This document shows, one piece after another, positions 44,624 to 54,708 of a stretch of DNA of 64,000 nucleotides. The notes under the pieces were generated by a model. The model made no database searches. It was not told the origin of the DNA and worked only from the letters and a program-made list of their open reading frames with translations. The stretch covers positions 5,202,045-5,266,044 of the forward strand of contig CM043959.1 of the NCBI GenBank assembly GCA_014529385.2, written 5' to 3'. Origin of the DNA: Adiantum capillus-veneris. Lineage: Eukaryota; Streptophyta; Polypodiopsida; Polypodiales; Pteridaceae. Each line of letters begins with the position of its first letter. Positions within the stretch are counted from its first letter, which is position 1. Made by a program: the position numbers and the translations under genes.

Positions 44624-45196
44624 CAAGCCCAAGAGGAAGCTCGACTTCGAGTACGCAAAAGGAAATCTGCTCTCAAAAATCAACAAATACCTATTCCCAT
44701 CAACACTCTTGAACTAGATGACCGACTATGGGAATTACATAAGGATACGGTGTTAACATATGATGAATGGCTAGATGGAATGGACCTTCGCATCAAAGTA
44801 CAGCTGAACAATCATAGCACAAATGCATTGGTTGATAGAGAAGCCCGAGTAAATGCAGTCATTTATTCCACGTACAAGAAAGCAACAAGTTACTCTTTGA
44901 CAGTAGGAATATCGACTATTTAAGGATGCAACAAGAACCCAACACTGACATTGGGAGTAGTCAACTTAAATGTGATAGTACATGGATGTTCATACCTTCA
45001 TCAATTTGTATGCTTACCAGATGAACACATGGATGAGACAATGATTCTTGGAATCTCATGGATGCGGACGTACAAGGCAGCACCAGATAGGGATACCAAT
45101 CAGCTCAAGGTATCACCTAAAGGCGGACAACTCATTGTTCCAATTGCACCAAGCAAGGAGGAATGGAAAGGAGGTTACCAGCAGAGAAAACCATGA
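44624..45196 (+). pseudogene. second retropepsin-like domain, downstream of integrase (Gypsy-E)
   Basis: It lies in the same frame as the integrase C-terminal part. It reads LDDRLWELHKDT, LRIKVQLNN, NALVDREARVNAVIY (Asp at 44834-44836; retropepsins have LVDSGA), a stop at 44921, LTLGVVNLNVIV, and MILGISWMRTYKAAPDRD (about 45041-45090), matching the ILGMDWL...VID block that ends gypsy proteases. The spacing of about 70 residues between the two blocks is that of a retropepsin. Ser-Gly after the Asp is replaced by Arg-Glu. The element's ordinary protease lies at 39759-40400, so this is a second, divergent copy. I infer duplication or capture; function unknown. Confidence 0.68.
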
Positions 45197-45773
45197 AAAA
45201 ATTGATATTTTGCATCCTATAGACGAGCAAATGCTACAAGTAGCATGCAAGGAGTCAGGCAAATTTGGGTACCAAAAGCACAGCTTAAAGGCAAGCCGAA
45301 TTTGGGTGCCCAAAACATCACCAACTGTATCAAAGATGGTTCCAAGGTTCAAAACGCAAGGAGGAGCATCTTCGAGCAGGGAACCTACAACAAAATGGAT
45401 TTGGAAGAAAAAAGAGCACTTTTCTTCTCCGCTAACGGTAAAACTGATGGAGCAATGGAGAGTTAAGTCTCAAAAGACTCAACCACAATATTCTAGTAAA
45501 ATCAGCGTGCCAAAGTATCCTGATGGTACAATAAAGCAAAGAGCTCACAAGCTACAAGATTTGCTCTTTGGAAGACAGCAAAAGAAAACCTCGACACCAG
45601 AAACCCTTGAGTTAATTACTCAAGACCCAACTCTTACACAACATAATGGTTTGAATTGCATTGATCTTCAAATCATGGTAGAGCCAACCAAGGCTATGTA
45701 TAGACATGATTGTTCAACCCATGCACACAGTCGTCTTGGAGTACGCCATCTAGGAGGGGTGAAAGGGAACTAA
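45197..45773 (+). pseudogene. C-terminal region with WVPK motifs (Gypsy-E)
   Basis: RQIWVPKA (about 45257-45280) and SRIWVPKT (about 45294-45317) lie in different frames, showing an indel between them, followed by TKWIWKKK. The rest is Lys/Gln/Ser-rich. It corresponds to the 3' open region of Gypsy-A. Confidence 0.65.
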
Positions 45774-45792
45774 GTAATTAAGGGCAATGTTT

Positions 45793-45805
45793 GAAGAGGG
45801 AGGAA
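45793..45805 (+). other. putative polypurine tract of Gypsy-E
   Basis: GAAGAGGGAGGAAAA lies about ten bases before TGTTAACG at 45815, the suggested LTR start. Confidence 0.5.
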
Positions 45806-45814
45806 AATTTTTGA

Positions 45815-46749
45815 TGTTAACGTGTGATTTTTTTGTAAAATTACCTAATAATTTCCTTACCAAGTCATCAACAGGGAAAATTTAACTGATAACATCTCCC
45901 GGATGAGTGTAAATAGTGTATATACATGGAAGTGGGAAGCCTAAATCACACTGCCAAGGCCTACTTTCGCAAAATTCTTACAGAATGAGCTACCAGAATC
46001 CGATTGAAGAAATTTTTGAGTCTAACATAGATCTCACGGCCTAGTAGGACTAACAGGAGAATTTGGGGAACAATAGTTTGGGAAGTCCAAGTATAGATAT
46101 CCAAGGTAGTCCAAAATCACCTCATTTTCACTAGTCACCCTTGGAGAAGAGAGCTCTCGACTTTCTTCGCACGCGATTTCCGAAGTCCACAGTCGTCCGC
46201 TTACAACACTGACTCACATGAGACATGAGGGGTAAGTTCTAAGCTTATCAATGATCAATTCTATATGGTTGATAGCAAGTCTAGGCTCAAGCAAAAGCCC
46301 CTAGAAACCCAGTAGTGCAGGAAGTCCTACGACCTAAAATTGACCATAGCGGCATGTCAGAGGGCTCAACCAAATTGGACGAGAACACTTCTATATCACC
46401 AGATGACCATTCGGTAGGGTCGAGGGAGGTCCCAAGTAGAAAAAATCTAGGTTTTGGCCAAATGACAAAATTGGATTCTGACTCCACAGATAGCTTCTAA
46501 ACTGGGTCTATACACAATGTACATGGATGGTTTCATGAAAACAATCAAGACAAGCTCTCGGAAAGCAAAAAACAGCTTGAAGGCTACAAAGCATCAAATT
46601 TGACATATGAAGTCAAACTAACTCCAAATGGGCCAAAACTGGATGGGTAGTTTCAAGACTATGTAGCGGACAAGTCTATAGCTTCAAAAGTGACTAACCA
46701 ACTCCAGTCACAAAAATCGGTGATTTTAGAGTCGACAAAGCACAAAGTG
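45815..46749 (+). repeat. putative 3' LTR and following sequence of Gypsy-E
   Basis: It begins TGTTAACGTGTG, comparable to TGTTAAGAG of Gypsy-A. There is no second copy in the window to define its end, and Copia-2 is inserted at 46755. It has no coding domain. Confidence 0.4.
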
Positions 46750-46754
46750 ATGCC
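46750..46754 (+). repeat. left target-site duplication of Copia-2 (ATGCC)
   Basis: ATGCC also occurs directly after the 3' LTR at 52212-52216. Confidence 0.93.
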
Positions 46755-46981
46755 GGTTACCATATACATGTGGTAGTGATGTGTGTGAACACACTAGGAC
46801 CGCCGGGGCATTTTTTCCCTCTTTAGGAGGTTTTTTCCCCCGAGCATTGTATATACGCACATCACTCTAGGGCTATCTATCTTTCCATTGCACACTAAGT
46901 AACACACTCTCTATTGTGTGCCTTGAGCTTCCTTCGTCTTCTCCAAGCTGTGTGTGTTTCTCTGCAATCCTAATTCTAACA
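46755..46981 (+). repeat. 5' LTR of Copia-2
   Basis: It starts GGTTACCATATACATG, with the first base changed from T, and ends TAATTCTAACA. Length 227 bp, as for the 3' LTR. Confidence 0.95.
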
Positions 46982-46983
46982 AT

Positions 46984-46995
46984 TGGTATCAGAGC
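46984..46995 (+). other. primer-binding site, Copia-2
   Basis: TGGTATCAGAGC, the standard plant copia site complementary to the 3' end of initiator methionine tRNA, lies two bases after the LTR. Confidence 0.95.
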
Positions 46996-47266
46996 AGGTC
47001 ACCTCCTCTCGAGCTTGGTCGCCAGCTGCTCCAGCACACGCCTGCTCACTTTCTCCGATTTCAATGAGCTTTGGCGAGCGTTCGCAGGTCGACAAAATTT
47101 TTTGGAAGCTCGAAGAGCTTGGTCTGCTCAGAATTTTGATTTGGGCTCATTTTCGGCCTTCGTTTCCACTACATGCAGTACTGCACAGGCTATTTTGTCA
47201 TTTTGTGCAGAATTTCTGTCAGTGCCGTTTTCAGCATAACAGATGCCTTATAGTCTTCTGCGGCTT

Positions 47267-47280
47267 GTGCTATATAGCAC
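47267..47280. repeat. 14-bp palindrome in the copia leader
   Basis: GTGCTATATAGCAC is a perfect palindrome 64 bp before the gag start. It is identical in mini-Copia (56132-56145), and Copia-1 has GTGCTACATAGCAC near 9020. Confidence 0.9.
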
Positions 47281-47343
47281 AGGTTGTTCCCGCTCCATTT
47301 CTCCTATTTTCGGGCAGTTTTCACATCAGGTGCAGCATTTACC

Positions 47344-48885
47344 ATGGCTGACAACAACAACACAGATGTATTCAAGATGTTTGCTGCTGAGGACAGGTTG
47401 GATGGGGACAACTACCCTATGTGGGCTTATATGATGCAACATGTTCTTGTGTCAAAAGGTGTACGGAACATTGTGCAGGCCATTGATGTACGTCCTCGTT
47501 CTGACGATGTAGGCGATATTGAGGATGTTGCAGGTCTTGTTGCAAGGATTGTAGCTGTTAGAGTTATTTTGCCTACGGCAGAACAAGCTCGTTGGGATGT
47601 TAAGGATGCGCAAGCTCATGCATTGATTGCGTTGTCTGTTAAGCGCACCATTGTTCCTCACATCCGTTCAACAAAATCTACAAAACAGGCTTGGGATATT
47701 CTAGCAGGTCTTTATGCAAGCCGCAATGAGGCTAAAATTGCTTTGCTGCGTAAAGAGCTGGAGTCGAAGATTATGCATGAGGAAGATGATATGGACACTT
47801 TCCTTGCTAGTGTCAAGGATATCAATGAGCAGCTTATTTCTGCAAGTGAAGTCATTTCAGACAGTTCCCTTGTGCAGACTGTTCTTGATGCCTTACCAGA
47901 TTCCTACCAGACTTTTGCTAGTACTTGGAGACTGATGACCCAAAGAAATCCTGAACTTGTCAAGTTTGATGCATTATGCACATTGCTGTTCCAAGAGTCA
48001 CTTTCTAGAAAAAACAGGACTAGGCAGCGTGCAATTGAACAGGCTTTTATTGCTTCTCAAAGAAAGGGTGGTAACAGCAATGCAGCCACTTCTTATGGTT
48101 CTACTGCAAGTGGCAAAAATTATGTTACTAATGCTTCTGCTGGCAGCACTTCATCTGGCAATTCTGGTGATAAGGGCAAAAAGAAGATGTGTTGCCATTA
48201 TTGTAAAGCCAATGATCACTTGATCAAGTCGTGTCCTAAGTTGAAGGCCAAAGAGGCTAAGAAGAAAGAGGGTGGTTCCACTGCAAATGCTGGTTCCACT
48301 ACAAATGCAGCCATTGTTGAGTCTTCTGTGAAAGGAGACTGTGTTGCTGATGTTGATGCAGAATGGGATTTTAGCGCAGAGTGCACTCACAATCATGCTG
48401 TCCATGATGCATGCTTGTCAGTTGCTACAGATTCTCATGTGTGGTATTTCGACAGTGGTGCTACAAAGCACATTACCTCACATCGTGAATTGTTTACCTC
48501 TCTCGAGTCTGTCCCTCATGGGAATTCAGTCACTTGTGCCAACAACGCCTCTTATCCAGTTCAGGGAGTTGGAAAGATTGTGCTCACTGCTGCTAATGGC
48601 AGTTCCTTCACACTTGTTGATGCACTTTATGTACCTGGGATAAAGAAGAATCTCTTGTCTGTATCCGCACTTGCTAGACTTGGACTTGTAGTCAAATTTA
48701 TGGATGACAGATGTACAGTTCATGATCTCAGTTTTGGTGATGAAATTGTTGCATCTAGCCTTTTGTGCCGTGGGCTGTATAAGCTCACTTTGTATGACAA
48801 GTGTGGACAAAATTTGCAAATGCTATTGCAGATTCAAGGGCTATTTCAGATGCAAAACTTTCGCATGCACGTTTTGGTCATCTGA
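47344..48885 (+). CDS. copia Gag-protease, open frame
   Basis: Start chosen at ATG 47344 (MADNNNTDVFKMF), the same start as in mini-Copia. Gag has DGDNYPMWAYMMQHVL, a helical capsid-like part with QAWDILAGLYASRNEAKIALL and LESKIMHEEDDMDTFL, then the zinc knuckle CCHYCKANDHLIKSC (about 48190-48230). Protease has VWYFDSGATKHITS (catalytic DSG, about 48445) and IKKNLLSVSALARLG. The true polyprotein frame is lost near 48812, where AAAATTT has one T fewer than in relatives. The last 20 or so residues to 48885 are therefore frameshift-derived. Gag forms the particle and protease matures it. Confidence 0.92.
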   Translation: MADNNNTDVFKMFAAEDRLDGDNYPMWAYMMQHVLVSKGVRNIVQAIDVRPRSDDVGDIEDVAGLVARIVAVRVILPTAEQARWDVKDAQAHALIALSVKRTIVPHIRSTKSTKQAWDILAGLYASRNEAKIALLRKELESKIMHEEDDMDTFLASVKDINEQLISASEVISDSSLVQTVLDALPDSYQTFASTWRLMTQRNPELVKFDALCTLLFQESLSRKNRTRQRAIEQAFIASQRKGGNSNAATSYGSTASGKNYVTNASAGSTSSGNSGDKGKKKMCCHYCKANDHLIKSCPKLKAKEAKKKEGGSTANAGSTTNAAIVESSVKGDCVADVDAEWDFSAECTHNHAVHDACLSVATDSHVWYFDSGATKHITSHRELFTSLESVPHGNSVTCANNASYPVQGVGKIVLTAANGSSFTLVDALYVPGIKKNLLSVSALARLGLVVKFMDDRCTVHDLSFGDEIVASSLLCRGLYKLTLYDKCGQNLQMLLQIQGLFQMQNFRMHVLVI

Positions 48886-49640
48886 ATTTTGCCAATTTGC
48901 TGCGTTTGCAGAAATCTGATATGGTTGCTTCTTTGCCGCCTCTTGAAGCACCTATAAAACATGTTTGTGAAGGTTGTATTTTGGGTAAGATGCAGCGTTC
49001 TAAATTTCCAAAGGATGGTTCAGTTCGGGCCACATGCAGGTTGCAGCTTGTGCATAGTGATGTTTGTGGGCCCATGCAAACTTCGTCCTTGGGCAATTAC
49101 CTGTACTTCGTGACTTTCATTGATGATTACTCCAGGCATGCATGGGTATTTCCGCTTGAAGCGAAGTCCGAAGTTTTTATGTGCTTCAAACAATTTCTGG
49201 GTATGGCTGAAAATGTCTCGAAATGTACTATGGACACCCTCCGTTCCGATCGAGGGGGGGAGTATATGTCTCATGAATTTAATGCATTTCTGGCTAGTCG
49301 TGGGATAAAACACCAATGTACAGTGCCTTATACACCTCAACAAAATGGTGTTGCTGAGAGGAAAAACAGGTCACTTACGGAAATGGCACGATGTATGGTC
49401 CAAAGTCAAGCTTTGCCGCATTCTTTTTGGCTTGAGGCCATCATGTGTGCCACTTATGTACTTAACAGGTGTCCTACGAAAGCTTTGCAGTCTATTACTC
49501 CATATGAAGCATGGCATGATAGAAAGCCTTCTATTGAGCACATGCATGTTTTTGGCTGTTTGGCATATGCTTTGGTGCCACAAGTGCAGCGCAGAAAATT
49601 GGATGATAAGGCTGTCAAATGTTTTTTTTTTTTGTTATAG
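48801..49640 (+). pseudogene. copia integrase
   Basis: An open frame of 279 codons in the frame after the indel. The H2C2 region has HARFGHLN and HVCEGCILGK. The core keeps VHSDVCGPM, LRSDRGGEY and TPQQNGVAERKNRS, so the Asp-Asp-Glu triad is complete. SFWLEAIMCATYVLNRCPTKAL and VFGCLAYAL follow. The frame ends in a run of T (49621-49632), a typical slippage site. Confidence 0.93.
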
Positions 49641-49949
49641 TGCTGAAAGCAAAGGTTACAGGTTGTATCATCCACAAACAAAACGTATTCTGGTTTCTCG
49701 GGATGTAGTGTTTGTGGAAGATTCTGTTCAGCCCTTGCTGTCATGTACTAGAGAAAGTAATGTAAGCTCACAAGACATTTATGACACTTTGTTGCCTCTT
49801 TTCAGTGGTGGAAATACGAATGTAAGTTCCAATGAGGCAAATGTACAGCCTATGGGGGTTTCTGAAAATGTTTTAGATCAGCCTATTACTGATGCAGATG
49901 TACATGATGTACTTGATGAGGAAAGGGCTGAAATGAGCAGGCTAGAGGT
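49641..49949 (+). pseudogene. integrase C-terminus and linker (copia)
   Basis: Read in the next frame it continues YSAESKGYRLYHPQTKRILVSRDVVFVED, the GKRRW-like tail of copia integrase, then a Ser/Asp-rich linker ending EERAEMSR. A further frame change at about 49945 leads into RT. Confidence 0.85.
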
Positions 49950-50723
49950 ATGCCAAAATGGCTGGTGCACACTTTGCGTGACAGTAAATTGGATGCACCT
50001 TTGTCTAGTCATACTCGTTCAGTCTCTTGCCATGCATCTTATGCATCAGATTGTTATGCTTTGGCTGTGTCTAGCTTACATGATGTTGAGGAGCCTCTGT
50101 CTTTTAATGAAGCACAGAATTCAGAAAATTGGATGGGTGCCATGCAATCAGAATATGATGCACTTATAGAAAATGACACATGGACTTTATGTGATTTTCC
50201 TCCTGGCAAAAAGGACATTGGTACGAAGTGGGTTTACAAGTTGAAACGCAAGCCAGATGGTGAGATCGATCGCCATAAGGCTCGACTTTTTGCAAAGGGT
50301 TATGCACAGCAAAAAGGCATAGATTATGAAGAGACTTTTGCTCCCATGACTCTGCGTTTTCTATGTGCATTGGCAGCTCATTTTGGTTGGGATGTACGTC
50401 AATCAGACATTGTTACTACTTTCTTGAATGGTGACATATTTGAGGAAGTTCATGTAACGCAGCCTCGCGGTTTTTTCATAAAAGGACAAGAGGACAATGT
50501 GTGCAAATGTAATAAGGCTTTGTATGGGTTGAAGCAATCTCCTCGTGCTTGGTATGAGAAAGCTGACACTCATTTGATCAAACAAGGCTTTCGTAATAGT
50601 CCAACAGAAAGCACATTGTATGTAAAGCGTGAGGGTGATGTTCTTCTCATTGTGGTTCTTTATGTTGATGATTTGCTGATCACTGGACCAAATGAGAGAC
50701 ATATTGGGATGAAAGCATGTTAA
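49950..50723 (+). pseudogene. copia reverse transcriptase, interrupted by a MITE
   Basis: It contains EPLSFNEAQNSENWMGAMQSEYDAL, GTKWVYKLKRKPDGEIDRHKARL, GIDYEETFAPM, DVRQSDIVTTFLNGDI, CKCNKALYGLKQSPRAWYEK and VVLYVDDLLITG (YVDD catalytic pair, about 50660). The frame is cut at 50706 by the inserted MITE and continues at 50998. Active-site residues are intact. Confidence 0.95.
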
Positions 50724-50994
50724 CCTGTCGCGCTTTTTGTGCTAGTTAGCAGTTTCAAGTTAGCACATCTTCAAAAAGTTGGACATCCGGTAAATTTTTT
50801 ACAAATAATATCAAAATTTGTCGGAGGTTGTACATTTGGATTCCTTGTTTCAAGTGCTTTCTATTGATATATCATATGTCATAGATCTTGGAGATGTAGC
50901 TCAAGTTATTGTACTAGTTAGCATATGTCAAAATTGTGCTAGTTAGCATTGTCCGGGACATGAAAAAGCATGACAGGTTAACATGCTTTCACCC
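50706..50994. mobile_element. 289-bp MITE with terminal inverted repeats and ATT duplication
   Basis: The left end GGGATGAAAGCATGTTAACC and the right end, read in reverse, GGGTGAAAGCATGTTAACCT match with one indel, then with two changes over the next 12 bases. ATT occurs directly on both sides (50703-50705, 50995-50997). Removing the insert and one ATT restores the RT frame (RHIVEFKADLNATF). The interior repeats GTGCTAGTTAGCA-like words three times and encodes nothing. A 3-bp duplication is compatible with PIF/Harbinger-like or CACTA-like elements. Confidence 0.93.
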
Positions 50995-50997
50995 ATT

Positions 50998-51909
50998 GTT
51001 GAATTTAAGGCTGATTTGAATGCTACTTTCAAGATGAAATATTTGGGGCTGTTGCATCATTATTTGGGTATACATTTTAAGCAGTGTGATGGTGGTATTG
51101 CCTTGTGTTAGAAAAGTTACAGAGAGACATTGCTATGTAAGTTTGGACTTGAGGATTGCAAACCTATTGCCACTCCCATGGAAACACGTTTGAAGTTGAG
51201 TCTACATGATGCTGTTGATCCTGTTGATGTCACTCTTTACCAAACTGCTGTTGGCTGCCTCATTTATGTATGCAACACTAGGCCGGATATTCAATTTTCA
51301 GTCTCACAGGTCAGCAGATTTATGCATAGCCCAGGGTCTAAGCATTGGCAGGCTGTCAAGAGGATTTTTCGCTACCTTAGTGGCACTTTACATCTTGGCT
51401 TGTTTTATCCCAAGGGGGAATCATTGCCGCCAGACTTACATGCTTTTTCGGAGTCAGATTGGGCTGGTTGTTTTGACACGCGAGTGTCCACAAATGGTTT
51501 TTGTTTCATGCTTGGCAGTTCATGTATATCATGGTTGAGCAAGAAGCAACCTACTGTGGCCACTTCGAGTTGTGAGTTTGACTACAGGGCAGTCTTCACA
51601 GCTACGGTTGAGTGTGTATGGCTCAGACGCCTTATGGCTGATTTGGGTGTTGGACAAGACACTGCCAACACTATCTACACTGACAGTCAAAGCGCATTGG
51701 CAGTTGCGAGGAACCCAGCTTTTCATGCTCGCACAAAGCACATTGAGGTGCATTACCACTATGTCAGGGAGAGGCTCTCAGCAGGAGAGATCAGCTTGGC
51801 TTATGTGCCAACACAGGACAACCTTGCAGATCTTTTCACAAAGGCATTGTGTCGTGAGAAGCTTGAGGCTTTCCGCAAAGCTTTGGTCTTACTCCCCTTT
51901 GTGGACTGA
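50998..51909 (+). pseudogene. copia RT end and RNase H
   Basis: After the MITE: EFKADLNATFKMKYLGLLHHYLGI, a stop (TAG, from CAG) at about 51108, then an open frame from 51130. Blocks: CKPIATPMETRL, TRPDIQFSVSQVSRFMH, SESDWAGCFDTR (catalytic Asp), PTVATSSCEFDYRAV (Glu), IYTDSQSALAVARNP (Asp), HARTKHIEVHYHYVRE and DNLADLFTKAL (Asp). It ends at TGA 51909. RNase H removes the RNA template during cDNA synthesis. Confidence 0.94.
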
Positions 51910-51974
51910 TCCTGTCCTCAGGGCATGGCACTTCCCTTTACTCATGTGCCAGCTCTCGTTCACCGCATCACTCC

Positions 51975-51982
51975 AGGGGGGA
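51975..51982 (+). other. polypurine tract of Copia-2
   Basis: AGGGGGGA lies two bases before the 3' LTR. Confidence 0.93.
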
Positions 51983-51984
51983 TT

Positions 51985-52211
51985 TGTTACCATATGCATG
52001 TGATAGTGATGTGTGTGAACACACTAGGACCGCCGGGGCATTTTTTCCCTCTTTAGGAGGTTTTTCCCCCCGAGCATTGTATATACACCCATCACTCTAG
52101 GGCTATCTATCTTTCCATTGCACACTAAGTAACACACTCTCTATTGTGTGCCTTGAGCTTCCTTCGTCTTCTCCAAGCTGTGTGTGTTTCTCTTCAACCC
52201 TAATTCCAACA
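51985..52211 (+). repeat. 3' LTR of Copia-2
   Basis: It starts TGTTACCATATGCATG, ends TTCCAACA, and is 227 bp long. Confidence 0.96.
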
Positions 52212-52216
52212 ATGCC
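52212..52216 (+). repeat. right target-site duplication of Copia-2 (ATGCC)
   Basis: Matches 46750-46754 exactly. Confidence 0.93.
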
Positions 52217-52384
52217 GATACGACAAAACTTTACCAAATTCAATTTAGGACTTGTTATAGATGTATTGAATACATTTATGTGAAAAAAATTGTCAAGTTT
52301 TGAAAAAAAAAGACTGTTGTAAATAATCGCAATTATTTACTTTTGTATTTTTTTGGCTTGAAAATGATACCTTCACTTCACCTA
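52217..52384. other. orphan gypsy-leader fragment with a palindrome
   Basis: It contains GTAAATAAT-CGCA-ATTATTTAC at 52319-52340, the palindrome type of the Gypsy-C/D leaders. It lies directly against the C-terminal gag end of Gypsy-D, so the junction is a rearrangement. Without Copia-2 it would join the 46.5-46.75 kb sequence. Confidence 0.6.
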
Positions 52385-54480
52385 TCACTCCACTTTGGAT
52401 TTCTCTTTATTGGTTTCTACCACAAGCTCCTCCGGTTTTGCTATACTCTCAAGCTTGGGTTTTTGTTTTTTCAACATCTCTTGAGTATTTCTTACCAAAT
52501 TCTGATAAATTTCAAGCTTAGCTGCTTCTATATTTGGAGAAGGATAGTCTTTCCATTTGTTTTCCATGTTTTGGCATGCTTTAAGCCCCACTTGGAAAGC
52601 TTCCAAGGATGCACTGATTAGCTTAAAAATTCTATCTACCAAAATTGATCCTCTAGATTTCATTGTGGTTTCTTTGATTTGACTCCCAGTTTCTTTCACT
52701 TTTTCCTGGAATAGTTTCTTGGCTTTTTTCTCAATTTCATCCTTTTGTTTTTGTTTTTTTATCCCATACCTTTGACTTCTTCTTTTCTTGGTCTTTGAGA
52801 GAAAATTTTAGTGATCACCTTGATTGGAACAATAGGTTCACTCTCCCAAGAGCTACTAGGTATCACTTGGACTACATTCACCACTGCTTTTACCCTGTTT
52901 AAAGGATTCTTGGGACAGTCTTCAGGGAAATGTCCACCCTTTTTGCAACATTGTGTACAAAAAGCTTCAAAGGGCTTAATATTCTTGTCCCGTTCTGGAA
53001 ATTCATTTTTCCAATGATCATCTGCACCATAGTTATGACAGTTTCCAGTCCTTGGCTTAATCATAGGTCATACCATAGGAGGTTTAACACCTTAATTAGC
53101 TACATAGTACATCAGTGTAAGCTCTGGTGCATCATAAGTCATAGGTTCTTCCATTGATGGTGGCTGTGAATTATACCACTCCCCTTCTACCATTACTATA
53201 GATGGGTTAGGCTCAACATAAGGTGTAACAGGCACTAGTGCTTGTTCATCTATGACTCCTTCTGAATACATGTATTTTAGAGGCATTGCATTTATCTAGG
53301 ATATGGAGGTTGTTGAACCAATACCGGTTGTGGTCTTTCCATACCATCGGTGGTCTTTGTGATGGGGCCATATTAGACTGATCTCTGTACATGGGTTGTC
53401 CTTGTCGTTTCATAGGCACATATTGGACATTTCCATCGTACTTTGGTTGGTAATATCACTCATTGGTCTCATGGTTTGTCCACTTATCCTCAATAGCACA
53501 CCATTTTTTTGGTCTAATTGGTTGTCCTTGTTGAGGTATCCCTTGTCCTGGTCCTCTCATAGGTGCTTTTTGCATGTTATTCATCATTTCGTTCATCCTT
53601 TTGAGCATGTCTTCTATGGTTGTAAGTGGTGCTGTGCCAGTTGTTCCATTTTTTGTTGGTTTTGTGGATGTTATTTTCTCACTCCAAGTATCCTTAGGGA
53701 CATATTCTTCATTGAAAATATCACAATTGTCTCTCAAGTCAATAGCATCTGATACACACTCTTCTAGGGTCATATGTTTCTTGTGCTATACAGTATAACA
53801 TGAAGTTCTTTGTTTAGCAATCCCTCTAAAAACAATGACACTAACCTTTCTTCTGCAGGTATTTCTAGTTTTCTGGGCACCTTACAATGTATTGCTCCAT
53901 CCTAGTTGCACAATCCCTAATAGACTCACCTTGTTTTTGGCTACCGTATTGTGTTTGATCCTAGTTTTGGAACATGCAGCTACAAATCCTTGAGCTAATG
54001 TATTTAAATCCATGATTGACCTTGGTGGAATGTTTTGGAACCATGTCAAAGCTTTTCCTTCTAATGTCATTCCAAATCCCTCAAAATGCGTATGGAAATC
54101 AAATATGTTCTCTACTCTTAGCACTTGCTTAAAGCTTGCTAAGTGGCATATGGATCCTCATATCCATTATATTTTTTGACCCATTTTAATAAATCAGTTG
54201 GTCTGACACGTCTATTTGGCTCAACTCCAACTCTTCTGGCAGTTGGTTCTCTCTTAGTTCTTCAAACCAATATGTCGGAAATATCCAAAATTATGGTATT
54301 CACTTCTAACCCCCATTTGTCTAGCACATTAGGATTTTCAACCTTTATATACTGAGTCTCGCTTTTATCCATATAAATTTTTCCTTATTTGTTTGCCCTT
54401 ATTTCCTCTTCAAACTCTATGTCATGGTCATCAATGCAAACGGCATACTCCTCATTCGGATTTAGGTAGACTTGAGCCCC
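52385..54480 (-). pseudogene. gypsy gag, C-terminal two thirds (Gypsy-D)
   Basis: On the minus strand from 54480 down: an acidic segment; the retrotransposon-gag core with FHTHFEGFGMTLEGKALTWFQ (about 54095-54035) and SIMDLNTLAQGF; CVSDAIDLRDN; MNNMQKAPMRGPGQGIP; KWCAIEDKWTNHE (about 53480); a Pro-rich stretch (WYNSQPPSMEEPMTY); knuckle one with CHNYGADDHWKNEF, where the second and last Cys are replaced; knuckle two CTQCCKKGGHFPEDC (about 52950); and a Lys-rich tail to 52385. Several stops are present. The N-terminal part lies beyond mini-Copia. Confidence 0.85.
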
Positions 54481-54481
54481 A
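54477..54481 (-). repeat. target-site duplication of mini-Copia (CCCCA)
   Basis: CCCCA occurs here and at 56649-56653, directly outside both LTRs. Confidence 0.93.
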
Positions 54482-54708
54482 TGTTGGAATCAGGGTTGCA
54501 GAGAAACACACACAGCTTGGAGAAGACGAAGGAAGCTCAAGGCACACAATAGAGAGTGTGTTACTTAGTGTGCAATGGAAAGATAGATAGCCCTAGAGTG
54601 ATGGGCGTATATACAATGCTCGGGGGAAAAAACCTCCTAAAGAGGGAAAAAATGCCCCGGCTGTCCTAGTGTGTTCACACACATCACTATCACATGTATA
54701 TGGTAACA
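54482..54708 (-). repeat. 3' LTR of mini-Copia
   Basis: It runs TGTTGGAATCAGGG to TATATGGTAACA on the plus strand and is the reverse of the Copia-2 LTR. Confidence 0.96.

Larger units (their letters stand above)
38603..46749 (+). mobile_element. Gypsy-E: 5'-truncated Ty3/gypsy with full pol and extra domains
   Basis: Domain order: gag with two zinc knuckles, retropepsin, RT, RNase H, start of a second (archaeal-type) RNase H, two successive H2C2 modules, integrase, a second retropepsin-like domain, WVPK motifs, polypurine tract and putative 3' LTR. The additional RNase H before integrase fits the Tat branch of Ogre/Tat/Athila gypsy elements. The left end starts abruptly in gag, so the 5' LTR, leader and gag N-terminus are missing. 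Many stops and substitutions at catalytic residues show it is dead. The right boundary is uncertain because Copia-2 is inserted there. Confidence 0.88.
46755..52211 (+). mobile_element. Copia-2: complete Ty1/copia element, 5457 bp
   Basis: Two 227-bp LTRs, initiator-Met-tRNA primer site, gag-protease, integrase, RT, RNase H, polypurine tract and a perfect 5-bp target duplication. The LTRs differ at nine of 227 positions by my count, so the insertion is old but well preserved. Coding is broken by a frameshift after protease, a poly-T slip, another frame change before RT, a 289-bp MITE in RT and one stop before RNase H. It is not autonomous now. It is the reference for Copia-1, Copia-3 and mini-Copia. 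Confidence 0.97.

Noticed and set aside
46315-46500. 61-codon frame after Gypsy-E
   Set aside because: Short, on the putative LTR, opposite strand also open.
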